Assembly (NCBI GenBank): GCA_030435675.1
Contig: CM059623.1
Span: forward strand, 2,196,012 to 2,260,011
Length of the DNA: 64,000 nucleotides
Reading direction: 5' to 3'
Source of the DNA: Steinernema hermaphroditum
Lineage: Eukaryota > Nematoda > Chromadorea > Rhabditida > Steinernematidae
The notes beneath the pieces were generated by a model. That model had not been told where the DNA came from and made no database searches. It saw only the letters and a list, made by a program, of their open reading frames with translations. The position numbers and the translations under genes were made by a program. Within the stretch, counting starts at the first letter, position 1, and each line of letters opens with the position of its first letter. Positions 1 through 9,704 of this stretch are shown in pieces.

Positions 1-164
1 TCGCGCATGCGATAGATATAAACACACTTTGAAAAAATGCGTCTATGTCTAAAAAAAAAGAGATAACGAAAAAAGATCAGCATTTTATTTCGGCGTCGTT
101 TCTCTGTTCGTCTGCGCGCTTCGTACCGACGCAAAGAGACGGTTGAAACCGCAGGGGATATATA

Positions 165-520
165 TCCCGGCAGGTGATCGGCTGAACGGCTGAGCCGTCG
201 GCTGAGTCGGCTGGCCAACCGGTTGAGTCGGCTGGCCAACCGGCTGAACGGTTGAGCCGTATCATCCGTCAGCCGGTTGACGGCTGATGGATCGGTTGAC
301 GGATCGGCTGAGCCGTTGAACGGCTGACGGATCGGATCGGCTGAGCCGTCAGCCGTTGAACGGCTGACGGATGATACGGCTCAGCCGTGAGCCGGCTGAC
401 GGCTGACGGCTCACGGATTGCCAGCCGTCAGCCGTCAGCCGGCTCACGGATCGGCTGAACGGCTGGCCAGCCGGCTAGCCGGTTGATACGGATGATACGG
501 CTCAGCCGTTGCCATCTCTG
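165..520. repeat. GC-rich palindromic repeat cluster
   Basis: About 350 bp built from variants of CGGCTGANCGG and its complement CCGTCAGCCG, in both orientations and closely packed. The units are themselves near-palindromic, so the block could form many hairpins. I see no coding potential; a short open frame across it only reads the repeat. The repeat stops at about 510, where ordinary sequence begins. Confidence 0.85.
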
Positions 521-790
521 CTCGCTAGGTAATTACTCTGATTGGGTGGCCACGCTCGTTTGACGTTTTGTAAGGGGTTGTGATAAAGGCCATTGGATCT
601 CTTTAGGCGAACAGAATCCTGATGGTTTTGACGCGAAATGCTTGCTATGTCCCTAATACCGTATTTAGTCGTCTCCATCACGATTGTGTGAACTAGCTTG
701 ATGTGCAACTTTTCCAGTTTCTGGTTACCCTCACGCAATAGGTTTCTCGTTGAAGCGACGATTCTCTGCTCGTTTCGGTGATCACGCCAT

Positions 791-1225
791 ATGGATAGAC
801 TTCCTCCTTGCTTTTACGAAGCCTTTTACCCTCAAATCCTGTGGCCAACGCGATTTTCACTCATGAGGATCTTTCCGATTTGTACACAAATAGAGGAGCG
901 AATGCTGGGGGCTTTTTGCTACATCACCCAAAGTGCCACCGCCGGCCCGAAGATTTCGTTTGGGTTGGGCAAATACCGCGAGGGGCCCTACGTGACAACG
1001 TCTCTCGACGACTTCCTGAATCACGGGCGCTTTCTCAAAATCTTCTGCATCAGAGTCGTGGACGAAGAAATGCTATCCACATTTTTAGATGTCCCTCGGA
1101 AGGAGACTCCACTCATGTGGAAAAAGGTCGAGACAGGAGAATGGCTCCTCCGCTCTGACTCCCTTTATAAGTTCCACGCACGCGGTCGTCCAACCTGCAG
1201 TGAATGCTCGCCCAAAACAACGTGA
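791..1225 (+). CDS. Unidentified 144-aa open frame
   Basis: An ATG-started open frame of 144 codons upstream of the kinase remnant. I do not recognise the protein. It has no clear signal peptide or membrane segment. The middle (GLGKYREGPYVTTSLDDFL) looks like ordinary globular sequence, but a second frame is also open across much of the interval, so it may be chance or a decayed exon. It shows no kinase motifs, so I do not join it to the kinase that follows. Confidence 0.25.
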   Translation: MDRLPPCFYEAFYPQILWPTRFSLMRIFPICTQIEERMLGAFCYITQSATAGPKISFGLGKYREGPYVTTSLDDFLNHGRFLKIFCIRVVDEEMLSTFLDVPRKETPLMWKKVETGEWLLRSDSLYKFHARGRPTCSECSPKTT

Positions 1226-1621
1226 TGCGCAAAGCCACGCTAAGTACGCAAACCGATGTCGCCACGCGGTAAATCCACAAGACTGCAGCACAATACCGAC
1301 TTAGATCGCGACAACCCGAATGTTGTCGGCCTAAGTTCCGCGAGAAAGCAGTGATCGTTCGTCCCGGATGACGATCAAAGCGGATAGTGGCACGCAACAC
1401 GACTATGTTCGCCCACAGATAAACACGAAAGGTGTACAGTTAACTGTTTACTGTCACCGTTGCCTGATAAAAGTGGTTTGCATCCAAAAAGTCACCTACC
1501 AGCATCTCTTGATCCGCACAACTGCATGTAAACAGATGACCGTACTGAGATGTAAACAGCTCAGCTCAGCGTCGACGAAATCGCTGCGGGACCACCCAAT
1601 CGACAAAATCTGCTGCTGTGT

Positions 1622-2662
1622 TTGCGAGTAGAAAGTTTTCGCGAGTTTTTGTCGTTCAGGCCTTCATTAGCTCAGGCAATGTGTTATGGCAAAGGCCAAC
1701 AGCTTTCGGATTGTGGGTCAAACAGTCAACAGCACAGATGCTTTTCCGGAGGCAGTTCGGGAGACAATTTGTCGAGGTGGAAAATTTCAGTTTATTTCGA
1801 TTTCCCTTTTGCATCTCTTTCAGAAATGCTTTCTGCTATCACAATTTGCTGGTGTTGTGGGAACACAACAGGTCAAAGCGGACGGAAACATAACAAATGC
1901 GAAGGAGAGATCCGTGCGAATCTCAGCAGCATGAAAAAAAAACATACCGGAAACGGTATCAACAACTCACCGGCCCTAGCCTTGAAGAGCATAGCAGATG
2001 CAACTGGACTGGAGATCCACCAGACGCATGCTTTAGCAAAATACTTTTGGTCTCGAGGAGTCGACTTCGAGGTAAGATTTTCATTGTAATTTTGTTGCGT
2101 ATAGCTTTTATAGAAATAATTGGTGTGTATTTTTAGGGTGATGTACCGTTGAATTTAAAAATAATTGATTTCGGTGCGGCGTGTAACGCAAAATATGTAC
2201 GTTGTAGTACAAAGCGCATTTCCATACCTCTTATTTGTAGGCGGAAGACGCAAAAGACAGCGACATGATTATGGCCGCGACGCTGCTCTACGAGCTTGCC
2301 ACCGGAGGAGGTAAAAAAGTAAAAGATCCGAAAGCGAAAAATCCGACAACGAAGAATCCGATGACGAAGAATCCGATGACGAAGAATCCGATGAAGGCGA
2401 CAGCAAAGGAAGAGCAGAGATAGCTGAAAAAAAGATCGAGAAAATGCGCGAGAAGCTCATTAATAAATATTGGAGCGAAATGGACGTTTCCGAATTTATT
2501 GATTTCCTTACACCTATGTTGGCGTGTGACAAGGACAACCGTGTGACAGCTGAAGGAATGTTGAAACACGACTGGCTGCAGGGACCTGGGTACTTGCACA
2601 AGCCTGTACCTGAGGTAGATCACGACACGGAAGATGGTGCACTAAGAGCTGAAGAAGTGTAA
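1622..2662 (+). pseudogene. SRPK-like protein kinase, activation segment and C-lobe only
   Basis: Exons 1622(?)-2071, 2137-2196, 2241-2310 and 2355-2662 join in frame across introns of 65, 44 and 44 nt with GT..AG ends. The short second exon carries LKIIDFGAAC, the DFG region as in SR-protein kinases. The last exon starts with an acidic SDDEESDDEES run and then reads EFIDFLTPMLACDKDNRVTA and MLKHDWL, the typical SRPK C-lobe end, with stop at 2660-2662. I find neither the glycine loop nor the catalytic loop upstream; the first exon is a low-complexity spacer of unclear start. The gene is therefore 5'-truncated, or its N-lobe lies in exons I cannot recognise. The paralogue at 16.4-18.0 kb has the missing parts. 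SRPKs phosphorylate RS-domain splicing factors; activity here is unlikely. Confidence 0.65.
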
Positions 2663-3158
2663 CCGGTCTATTACTACCCCAGCAGTGTAGTGTAATATAT
2701 GTTATGGATGCCAGAAGCTTTTTGCTCTGTTCTAAGATTATTTAAATGTTCCCTTTATGATCGCTCCGCACTGTACCAGTTGCATTTCTGTTTGTCAATA
2801 CTTGTTCACAATGATGATTCTTTGCGCTTGTATCTATTTGTCTCCTCATCTGCAAACTCAAACGACGACTATATTGAATGCATAAATCTTTAATGTTTTT
2901 ATTTCTTTTCTCCTCGCCTTTGTGATCAATATTTACAACGTGAAAAGCGATAAAAGCGTAGGACGTGGGTCAAATAGTAGAAATACAATCATCTCTCTCA
3001 CTCTAGCGCAACTTTAGAACAAATAGAGAGGGGAGGTTTGACGAGAGTGTAACCTGAGGAGCAATACCGTAATCCCGTATCAGAGGAACAAGTGAGATCA
3101 CGGAAGTGCAACAGAGTACTCGTCTGAGTTATGGAACACGAGTGGGGTACTGCAGCCG
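2663..3158. other. Intergenic, nothing recognised
   Basis: AT-rich stretch between the kinase stop and the 3' end of a minus-strand exon. An open frame of about 60 codons at 2699-2893 has no recognisable features. No repeat or RNA gene seen. Confidence 0.5.
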
Positions 3159-3383
3159 TCATTCAGGTTTGTCGTCGTTTGAATTGGATGTCGAGGCCGT
3201 GCTTCCGAGCGACGACTCGTTGGAGCTTCGGCGCCGTCTACTCAGGGGTTGGATGACTTGGTCGTAGGAGATGCCGTTCTCGTTGAGAAGTTTCCGCAGA
3301 CGGTTGTTCTCGCAGCGGAGCTCGACGACGTGGTCCGCGTGGTGGCAGTGGCTCTTTTCCGTTTGAAGAATGGCGCGGGTTAC
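3159..3383 (-). CDS. Terminal exon of a coiled-coil protein
   Basis: A 75-codon open exon read from an acceptor (CTTCAG, ending at 3384) to a TGA at 3159-3161. It encodes ILQTEKSHCHHADHVVELR, then ENNRLRKLLNENGISYDQ, then a serine-rich tail with an RRRR patch. Heptad leucines and the ELR-EN-LR-LL pattern indicate a coiled coil. The style resembles the C-terminal coil of FGFR1OP2/SIKE-type proteins, but that is a guess. A further coil-like exon may lie near 3560-3620 on the same strand (NNLNDENKRISHL). I could not build a complete gene. Confidence 0.45.
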   Translation of the reverse strand, partial: VTRAILQTEKSHCHHADHVVELRCENNRLRKLLNENGISYDQVIQPLSRRRRSSNESSLGSTASTSNSNDDKPE

Positions 3384-3910
3384 CTGAAGAGGAGGCGGTC
3401 AGTGGATGAATCATACAGTCTAGCGTTTTGTAGACATTGTGGCGCGTTGTTGTTATACGGTCTCATATATTTTAGACTTGTTTGGCTAGATAGAGACGTA
3501 AAAGGTGGCTGCAGAAATGTAATTGTAGTCCCTAGACTTGTCCAGTGAGCTAATCAGGTTTTCTCAAATGTGATATTCTCTTATTTTCATCGTTAAGATT
3601 GTTCACCACATCAGAAGCTCTTGAGTACCACAGTGAGCTCATGAACGGCTGTTCACGAGTGGGAGCCGATCTTTCGAGTTGATGTGAGCTTTCCAAGTCG
3701 GACAAGAGTCACGCTCCATATCTTCCTCACTGCGACATCGATCCGGACAAACGGTTCTGTGTCAGCAAGCGAATATCGTTGCTCTTGGAATTACTTGAAA
3801 ACTCCGCAAGAATCGGATAGGAGAAAATTCCATAAGAACATAACATAACCAACGTTTTTGCACTGCGAATAGCACCGCAAAGCATCGCACTCGTTCTCTC
3901 CCCGCATATC

Positions 3911-3917
3911 TATAAAA
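3911..3917 (+). promoter_or_regulatory. TATA-like box of the F-box-like gene
   Basis: TATAAAA lies 42 nt before the ATG at 3959, followed by a palindromic GATGACTCATTTGAGTCATC (AP-1/bZIP-like TGACTCA half sites). The position fits a core promoter for a short 5' UTR. Confidence 0.45.
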
Positions 3918-3958
3918 GAGGCGATGACTCATTTGAGTCATCTGTAAGATTCGAGAGG

Positions 3959-4927
3959 ATGGACTCTGAAGATCTGCCGAACGACTTTGCTCATCTCTCG
4001 ACCGACATCATCTTCGACGTCGTCAAGACGGAAGCGCCTGCCGTAAGAGACCTTGATCGCTTTGCCAAACTTACAGGAAGCTGGGCCGATATCGTCAAAT
4101 CGGACGATGTTTTCAAAACGGACTATTACGACGAAAAGGGAAGCAAACCGTATGGAAAGTCTTATATCGGTGATAATGGCTATCAGAAAAAGTACACTCA
4201 CAAGTCACCGGGAAACTACAAGTTGGAGAATGTATCGGTAAATCTAGTACGCTCGTCTTCATGCGTTGGGAGGTTAGAGAACGCACTTAGCGAATGTATG
4301 GGCAAGGTGTCCCTACGATTTCATCGAGGTCTTTATTCTATTACCATGAGCGAAGACGTGTCACCACGGCAACTCGAGCATTTTAATTATGCCCTAAAGC
4401 TGCTATTGGAACGCCCAATCACTCAGTTAATATTGATCGGTGGCTATGCTCTGCACAAGGTCAACCGTTCAGGGCTACTGAAATCCAGAAACGGGGACGT
4501 CATTCTAGAAACGTTCAGATCTTTGATCACGAAACCTAAACTACAGTCTCTCAAGATTGATTGCAATAGGCTCTACGACGAAGAAGTCGAACAGTGTTTG
4601 TTGGAGTTCGTGAAGAAGCCAAACTTCCTTCGCCTCAAAGCTCCCCTCAGCTCGACCTTTCTACCCAAACTGCTGGACTACTGGCTAAATCTGACGACGT
4701 TTCCGCCTTACGTCCAAACCGTTGTGTATGGATTTTCCTACTACGAAAAAGTAGCGATTGATTTCGAAGGGCTGCATTTTCAGTTGGAGAGAAGAAACAA
4801 AGAAGTGCGGGAAACGTACTTCAGAAAACATCCGAACAGTGAATATCGAAGGATCGAAATTTCGCAGCATGTACCTAGAAGTTGTAACATGTTCAACAGA
4901 CAAATAATATCAGTGCGCCTGGTTTAA
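3959..4927 (+). CDS. F-box-like, single-exon nematode family protein (322 aa)
   Basis: Uninterrupted 322-codon frame with its own TATA-like box and an AATAAA 51 nt after the stop. The N-terminus (DFAHLSTDIIFDVVKTEAP) has the LP/L-S-x-D-I-I-x-D-V pattern of a degenerate F-box-like motif. The rest is leucine-rich, with repeated segments such as LQSLKIDCNRLYDEEVE that resemble the variable substrate-binding half of the large nematode F-box/FTH families. If so, it would bind SKP1 in a cullin-RING ubiquitin ligase. The start is the first ATG after the TATA box. A second, divergent member is at 18780-19865 on the other strand, and a 36-codon fragment of the same N-terminus is at about 55.9-56.0 kb. 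Substrate unknown. Confidence 0.75.
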   Translation: MDSEDLPNDFAHLSTDIIFDVVKTEAPAVRDLDRFAKLTGSWADIVKSDDVFKTDYYDEKGSKPYGKSYIGDNGYQKKYTHKSPGNYKLENVSVNLVRSSSCVGRLENALSECMGKVSLRFHRGLYSITMSEDVSPRQLEHFNYALKLLLERPITQLILIGGYALHKVNRSGLLKSRNGDVILETFRSLITKPKLQSLKIDCNRLYDEEVEQCLLEFVKKPNFLRLKAPLSSTFLPKLLDYWLNLTTFPPYVQTVVYGFSYYEKVAIDFEGLHFQLERRNKEVRETYFRKHPNSEYRRIEISQHVPRSCNMFNRQIISVRLV

Positions 4928-5508
4928 TTCGTAATCAGTTTTCTACTCCTGTTTAATGTGACATAGAGTGTTTGGTAAATAAAATACATCATTGTGAAGG
5001 GGCACTGGAACACACAGGACATGTGGACATAGAATCAATCGGCCACACGAACGCACTAACGCTTCTAGTCGCACAGATCTCCAGGTTGGCGAATACATAA
5101 AAATCAGCGATTTGTGACTGATCGAGACATCGAGATTACCCCATGAATGAGCTGAGGACTCAGAAGTAACCTAGAAGAACGGAAATGCAGCAATTCTGAA
5201 CAAGACTGATTCACGACAGGAATACGGTTACTTTAACCTTAAAAAGAGTCCTCCGTTCAGGTCTCTTAGAGTCTCGGAATCAGTCTCACTCTTTATTAGC
5301 AGTTTCAACAGAACAATAAATCACAGGATAGGCTATGACCGTAGCTGCGGGGCCTCGAGTGTTCGTCGGCGATATTGGCCGCACTGTCGCTTCAAGAAAC
5401 CCTTACTGACTGCGTATCCAAGAGAAGTCTTCTGAAAACGAGGCACGAAACTGCGGAGGTCGTACACGCTCTGAATTTATGAACTATGTTGAATTTGCCA
5501 ACTATCTA
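4928..5508. other. Intergenic; poly(A) signal at 4978-4983
   Basis: Contains AATAAA at 4978-4983, 51 nt past the stop of the F-box-like gene, a good cleavage/polyadenylation signal. The remaining 500 bp show no gene, RNA or repeat that I recognise. Confidence 0.6.
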
Positions 5509-6437
5509 CTAATTACCAACCTTTGTCTTATATTTCTCCTCCCTCAATCGTTTTAGCACAAAATCGAATTCTTCTTTGAATGCATAAGTGATTCGATCTA
5601 GCAGTTCAGGTGTTAGGTCGGCAAGATTCTTTCTAGCGAAATCTATGGCGTCGTCCGCTGTATGGATCTCTGCCTTCATGAACTCCTTGTACAAAAGGGC
5701 CATCGTGGTTTTCTTCTGCTGTTCCATGTTTTCCGAACGAACCAACCAGTCGCTCTCCGCCGATGAGCTGGCCTTTTCCTCCGGAGGTTCGGCATTTCGA
5801 GGTTTTTCCTGCTCATCTGAAGATACGCACAGAGATGTCTATACGCACATTAGACCCACCTTCCTATTTATGCGAGGGCCCGAAAAACACACGGCTTATA
5901 GCCTTCGCAACACTCTCTCGTTTCTGCTTCCGCATCATAGCACGGCTGAACGTTTTGTGAAACTTTCGGCGTTAGACTCAGGCTTACCTCTCCTCGTCCT
6001 TCAATCGCTGCTCCTCATTTCGGCGTCTCTCCTCCTCATGCCGATTGTCTTTGGCCTGATCCTCAAGGTCTCGTTCCTTGTCGGCCTCCTTTTGCTTCCT
6101 TTCGGTCTCCAACTGTCGCTCCATGTCCGCCTCCCTTTTCTTCCTTTCGGCCTCCAACTGTCGCTCCATGTCCGCCTCCCTTTGCTTCCTTTCGGCCTCC
6201 AACTGTCGCTCCTTATGCCTGAAGATCATTTAATGGTACATTTCATGCTGCCACAAAATGTGTTATATACCTCTGTTCTTCCTGACGTTGCATCTCATTT
6301 GCTAATTCTTTTAGCTCTCTTGTATTCCTTTCGAGCGCTCCCTTTTCTTCTAATAATTCTTTTCGGCGCCTTTCGGCCTCTTTGTCACTTTGCCGTGTTT
6401 TCTCCATTTCTGCCGAATTGCGATAGAACAGATCTTT
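5509..6437 (-). CDS. Charged coiled-coil protein, 5' end not found
   Basis: Exons on the minus strand: 6271-6437, 5988-6218, a probable 32-nt exon 5914-5945, and 5509-5816. The introns of 52, 42 and 97 nt have GT..AG ends; the 32-nt exon is needed to keep frame. The protein starts with a mixed-charge helix (ALERNTRELKELANEMQRQE), then about three 13-residue repeats of the type ERQLEAERKQREADM, then a tail ending in FDFVLKRLREEKYKTKVGN. Long uninterrupted coiled coil, structural or scaffold in type; no family assigned. The first visible exon begins at an acceptor (TTTCAG), and a fold-back element begins only about 50 bp upstream, so the true first exon is either within or beyond that element or has been lost. 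Confidence 0.6.
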
Positions 6438-6487
6438 CTGAAATAGGCATTGCTACGAATTTTCACGAACTGATGATATTGCTGCCG

Positions 6488-6794
6488 CAAAATCGCGACC
6501 CCGTCTATATTATGTCTAAGATTGTTTTGGTAAGCGCGAGCGGCGACGACGCCGCCGCGCTGAGCAATAAAATCATTCGGCCCAAAAAAAAAACAGTAGA
6601 TACAATAGAGTCGTCCAGGTTGGATGCAGGTTGGATGCAGTAGCCGAGGTGAAACAAAGCGAACACAATAGCACAACCGTCCTCTCGTTCCGTTTTTGGG
6701 CCGAATGATTTTATTGCTTAGCGCGGCGGCGTCGTCGCCGCTCGCGCTTACCAAAACAATTTTAGACATAACATTAAACGGTGTCGCGATTTTG
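6488..6794. mobile_element. Fold-back MITE, about 97-bp arms
   Basis: Arms 6488-6584 and 6698-6794 are near-perfect inverted complements, both containing GGTAAGCGCGAGCGGCGACG and both starting at CAAAATCGCGA. A 113-bp spacer with a duplicated GGTTGGATGCAG separates them. No coding capacity. It sits immediately upstream of the coiled-coil gene and downstream of the envelope ORF. Confidence 0.85.
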
Positions 6795-6896
6795 CGACAC
6801 TCCCGAAAAAGGGCAAAAGTGCCTTACATACAAAATCACTAGAAGGGGGATTAAATCTAAACAATGACATACATGATCAACAGGAGGGGGTGAAAT

Positions 6897-8497
6897 CTAA
6901 ACAATTTTTTCGGTTTTCGAAGACTTAAACAGCTTAGCTAAGGTCAGAAGGGGTGCTACAAGAGAGATGACATAAATTACAGAAATAAAGCCTAAACAAA
7001 GAAACGCATATTTTACAAAGCCAAACGAGGGAAATAAGGAGAAGGACGGCAACATGTCCCATGAAAGGTTCACAGACCACCCGAAGACGGTGAAGGCACT
7101 GAGGGGCTTCGACTCGAGAATCTTTCCCGCTGAACTTCTGGTCTGGTCGACATCTGTAACCGCATCTACATAATTGAGGGTTCCTTGGATCTCGAATTCA
7201 CTGCGTCCGCCGGGGCACTGCACGATGCACGTCTCTTGCACGTTTGCATTGCTGAACTCGAGGGATTCTTCTCCTATCGTTCCATTAAAGGAGCACGGGG
7301 CGATGAAGCTGTTCGAATGGCACCGTACAATGGCTTGGGCTGTTCCGAAGTTAGTCGAACAGTTCAATCGGAACAGTGCTCCAGCCATACAGTCATAGCA
7401 GCCGGTGAGGATGACGTCGTTCAAATGACATACCGTCTTCTCAACTAACGTGGCGATTTGGAGATCAGACATGGTGACGGTAACTTGAACAGGAACATCC
7501 GTCATTAGTGAGGCAATGACAGTCTGTTCTCGGGGCTGCAGGAAGACTCCTTGAACGTTTTGAGGGAGGACTTTAGCAGGATTCAGAAGACTTTCGGTGT
7601 CTTGTCGTCTGCATCGCCAATGAACGTAGTGCTCTCTTGGTTCACAACGACATGCGGATTCTGGGAAGGAGCAATTGAATCCTTTGGCTTCTTCGAGATT
7701 CGCACACCGTAGTTCCTCATTATCCGTCTCATAACGAGCCATTCGGCGTCCGTCAGCGACGAACCAGGTGTTCAGGAGAGGCAGCGGAGGAGTCACGGCA
7801 GTTTGGAGACTCAGCTTCAGGTCATTCCAGTCGTGCACGATTCCGGGTACGAGGTTAACAACCGAGGTCTCGGTCCCGTTGCCCTTTGTCAGTTGAATCT
7901 TGATGGACGCGGACATCTTCCATGTTGGACAGGAGAAGACTTCGTACGGGACAGCAGACAGAGGAGTCGCATAGGTCCGGTAGAATAAACATCCTCGAGT
8001 GCAGTAGAAGCATCCACACAGCCAACATCCGCAGGACGGGGAGCAGTAGGTGTATCCGGGAGAGTCGTTAACAGCTCCTTCGAATTCGGTAGCTGGTCTT
8101 GAGTTTTGACCGTGTCGCAGAAGGCCGACTCTGTGCATGAACCCGATCCGGAACATTTCTGGGCACTGGAATGCTCAATCTGGTGTTCGCGAGTGTAGAA
8201 TTCGGATGATTTTACGCATGAGAGGAGCACGTGATCCACCGAGAGCTTTAGGTGTCCGATGACGTTGTTCTGGTGATCTCTCAGCGAAATGCACGTCTGT
8301 CCGCTGTGGGCGAACATTGTTGAAATCATGGTGACTCGGAAGGAGCAGGAACGGTTCCTTCTTCGTTTCTGGAGCATTCGTTCGATCGTCCGTTTATCGA
8401 GGTAGTGTCGACGCAAGCATCGGCTCCGTTGATTAAAAACTCGACCTCCTCGAATCCAGTGATTAAGGGCTATATCTACTTTGTTCGCTTCAGTCAT
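6897..8497 (-). pseudogene. Phlebovirus-type envelope glycoprotein of a BEL/Pao-like retroelement, frame-broken
   Basis: Two overlapping minus-strand frames (8497 down to 7889, and 8156 down to 6897) together cover a class II fusion-type envelope, as known from nematode BEL/Pao (Tas-like) elements that captured a phlebovirus Gc. Signs: many cysteines; a Cys-rich CGCWLCGCF fusion-loop-like motif; a GCYDCMAGA motif; several N-glycosylation sites; a membrane segment followed by a short basic tail near the C-terminus. The upstream frame holds the N-terminal part and becomes out of frame somewhere near 8.04-8.11 kb, where the second frame takes over, so the copy is interrupted. The ATG at 8497 abuts a fold-back element. 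No pol gene or flanking LTR is recognisable here. No function is expected beyond relic status. Confidence 0.7.
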
Positions 8498-9322
8498 ATT
8501 GTATTGCTCACGAAACTCTTCAAAAGCTCCCACCACGAAAAATTGGCGCGCCATTTCCCGCCTTCGGCAGGTTTACAATGGAAATTGGTGATTATCACAG
8601 TTTTCACGCGAGCTGCGCGATTTCGCTAGAATTTCTGAGCGTAACTTTGTTCAGCGTAACTTTCTGCATCGAATGAACCCGGGCTTGTATCGATCTGAGC
8701 GAAATCCACAGAGAAATAAGCTTTACATTAATTTGCCTTATCAACATCCCGGGTTTTGGCCCATTTCTGGCATAGGACAAGGAACTTTTAAGTGATTTAC
8801 ACAGAACAGCGAACCAGCAAGCATCAAACTATCAACCATAAGAACATGGAGAAACACATGCAGCTACGGTGTTCCTCTTTCGCTGGCTTGCATCATCGGC
8901 CATCGGATTCCAAAAGTGGAGAATACTCAGAGTCGAGCTCTGAGTCGTCTTAACTGTACTTGCTTGATGTTATTGTTGATAGTTTGATGCTTGCTGGTTC
9001 GCTGTTCTGTGTAAATCACTTAAAAGTTCCTTGTCCTATGCCAGAAATGGGCCAAAACCCGGGATGTTGATAAGGCAAATTAATGTAAAGCTTATTTCTC
9101 TGTGGATTTCGCTCAGATCGATACAAGCCCGGGTTCATTCGATGCAGAAAGTTACGCTGAACAAAGTCACGCTCAGAAATTCTAGCGAAATCGCGCAGCT
9201 CGCGAGAAAACTGTGATAATCACCAATTTCCATTGTAAACCTGCCGATGGCAGGAAATGGCGCGCCAATTTTTCGTGGCGGGACCTTTCCGAATTTCGGA
9301 AGAGTTTCGTGAGCAATACAAT
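8498..9322. mobile_element. Large fold-back element, about 340-bp arms
   Basis: Arms 8498-8840 and about 8965-9322 are inverted near-copies around a loop of about 125 bp. The outer end reads ATTGTATTGCTCACG, then CTCCCACCACGAAAAATTGG and GGCGCGCC. The second element at 15627-16274 shares the CTCCCACCACGAAAA...GCGCG core and the ATTG(T/C)ATT end, so they are one family. No transposase. The element lies directly 5' of the envelope ATG. Confidence 0.85.
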
Positions 9323-9704
9323 GCAATAATACGACGGTCCCTCTCGTTTTTCTAGGCCAGTCGACTTTTTGTATCAGTTTCAAACATTGGCACTTTCACT
9401 TTTACAGCAGCTAGGCAGCACCAGTGTCCAAAATTTTATTTTAGGAGCTAAGACAGAAAGCAAAAGAAAAAAAGAGGAAAAGAAGCGATCGGACCGAAGA
9501 CTTCGGATTTCTTGGTCAACAGGAATATTCGGAAAAATTTACCGAGCAACTAAGGACGTCCTAAGGAGTTTTTTTTTCTCAAACTCTGATATACATCGTA
9601 TATAAGAGGGTGGCATGCGTTCTACTACAATGTGAAGAAGAGCGAAGACGAATTGAAAACATGAAAACATCTTACTAATTAATTTATTGGAAAGCAGCCG
9701 AAAA
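9323..9704. other. Intergenic, nothing recognised
   Basis: Short lysine-rich open frame at 9369-9605 has no features; no RNA gene or repeat recognised. Confidence 0.4.
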
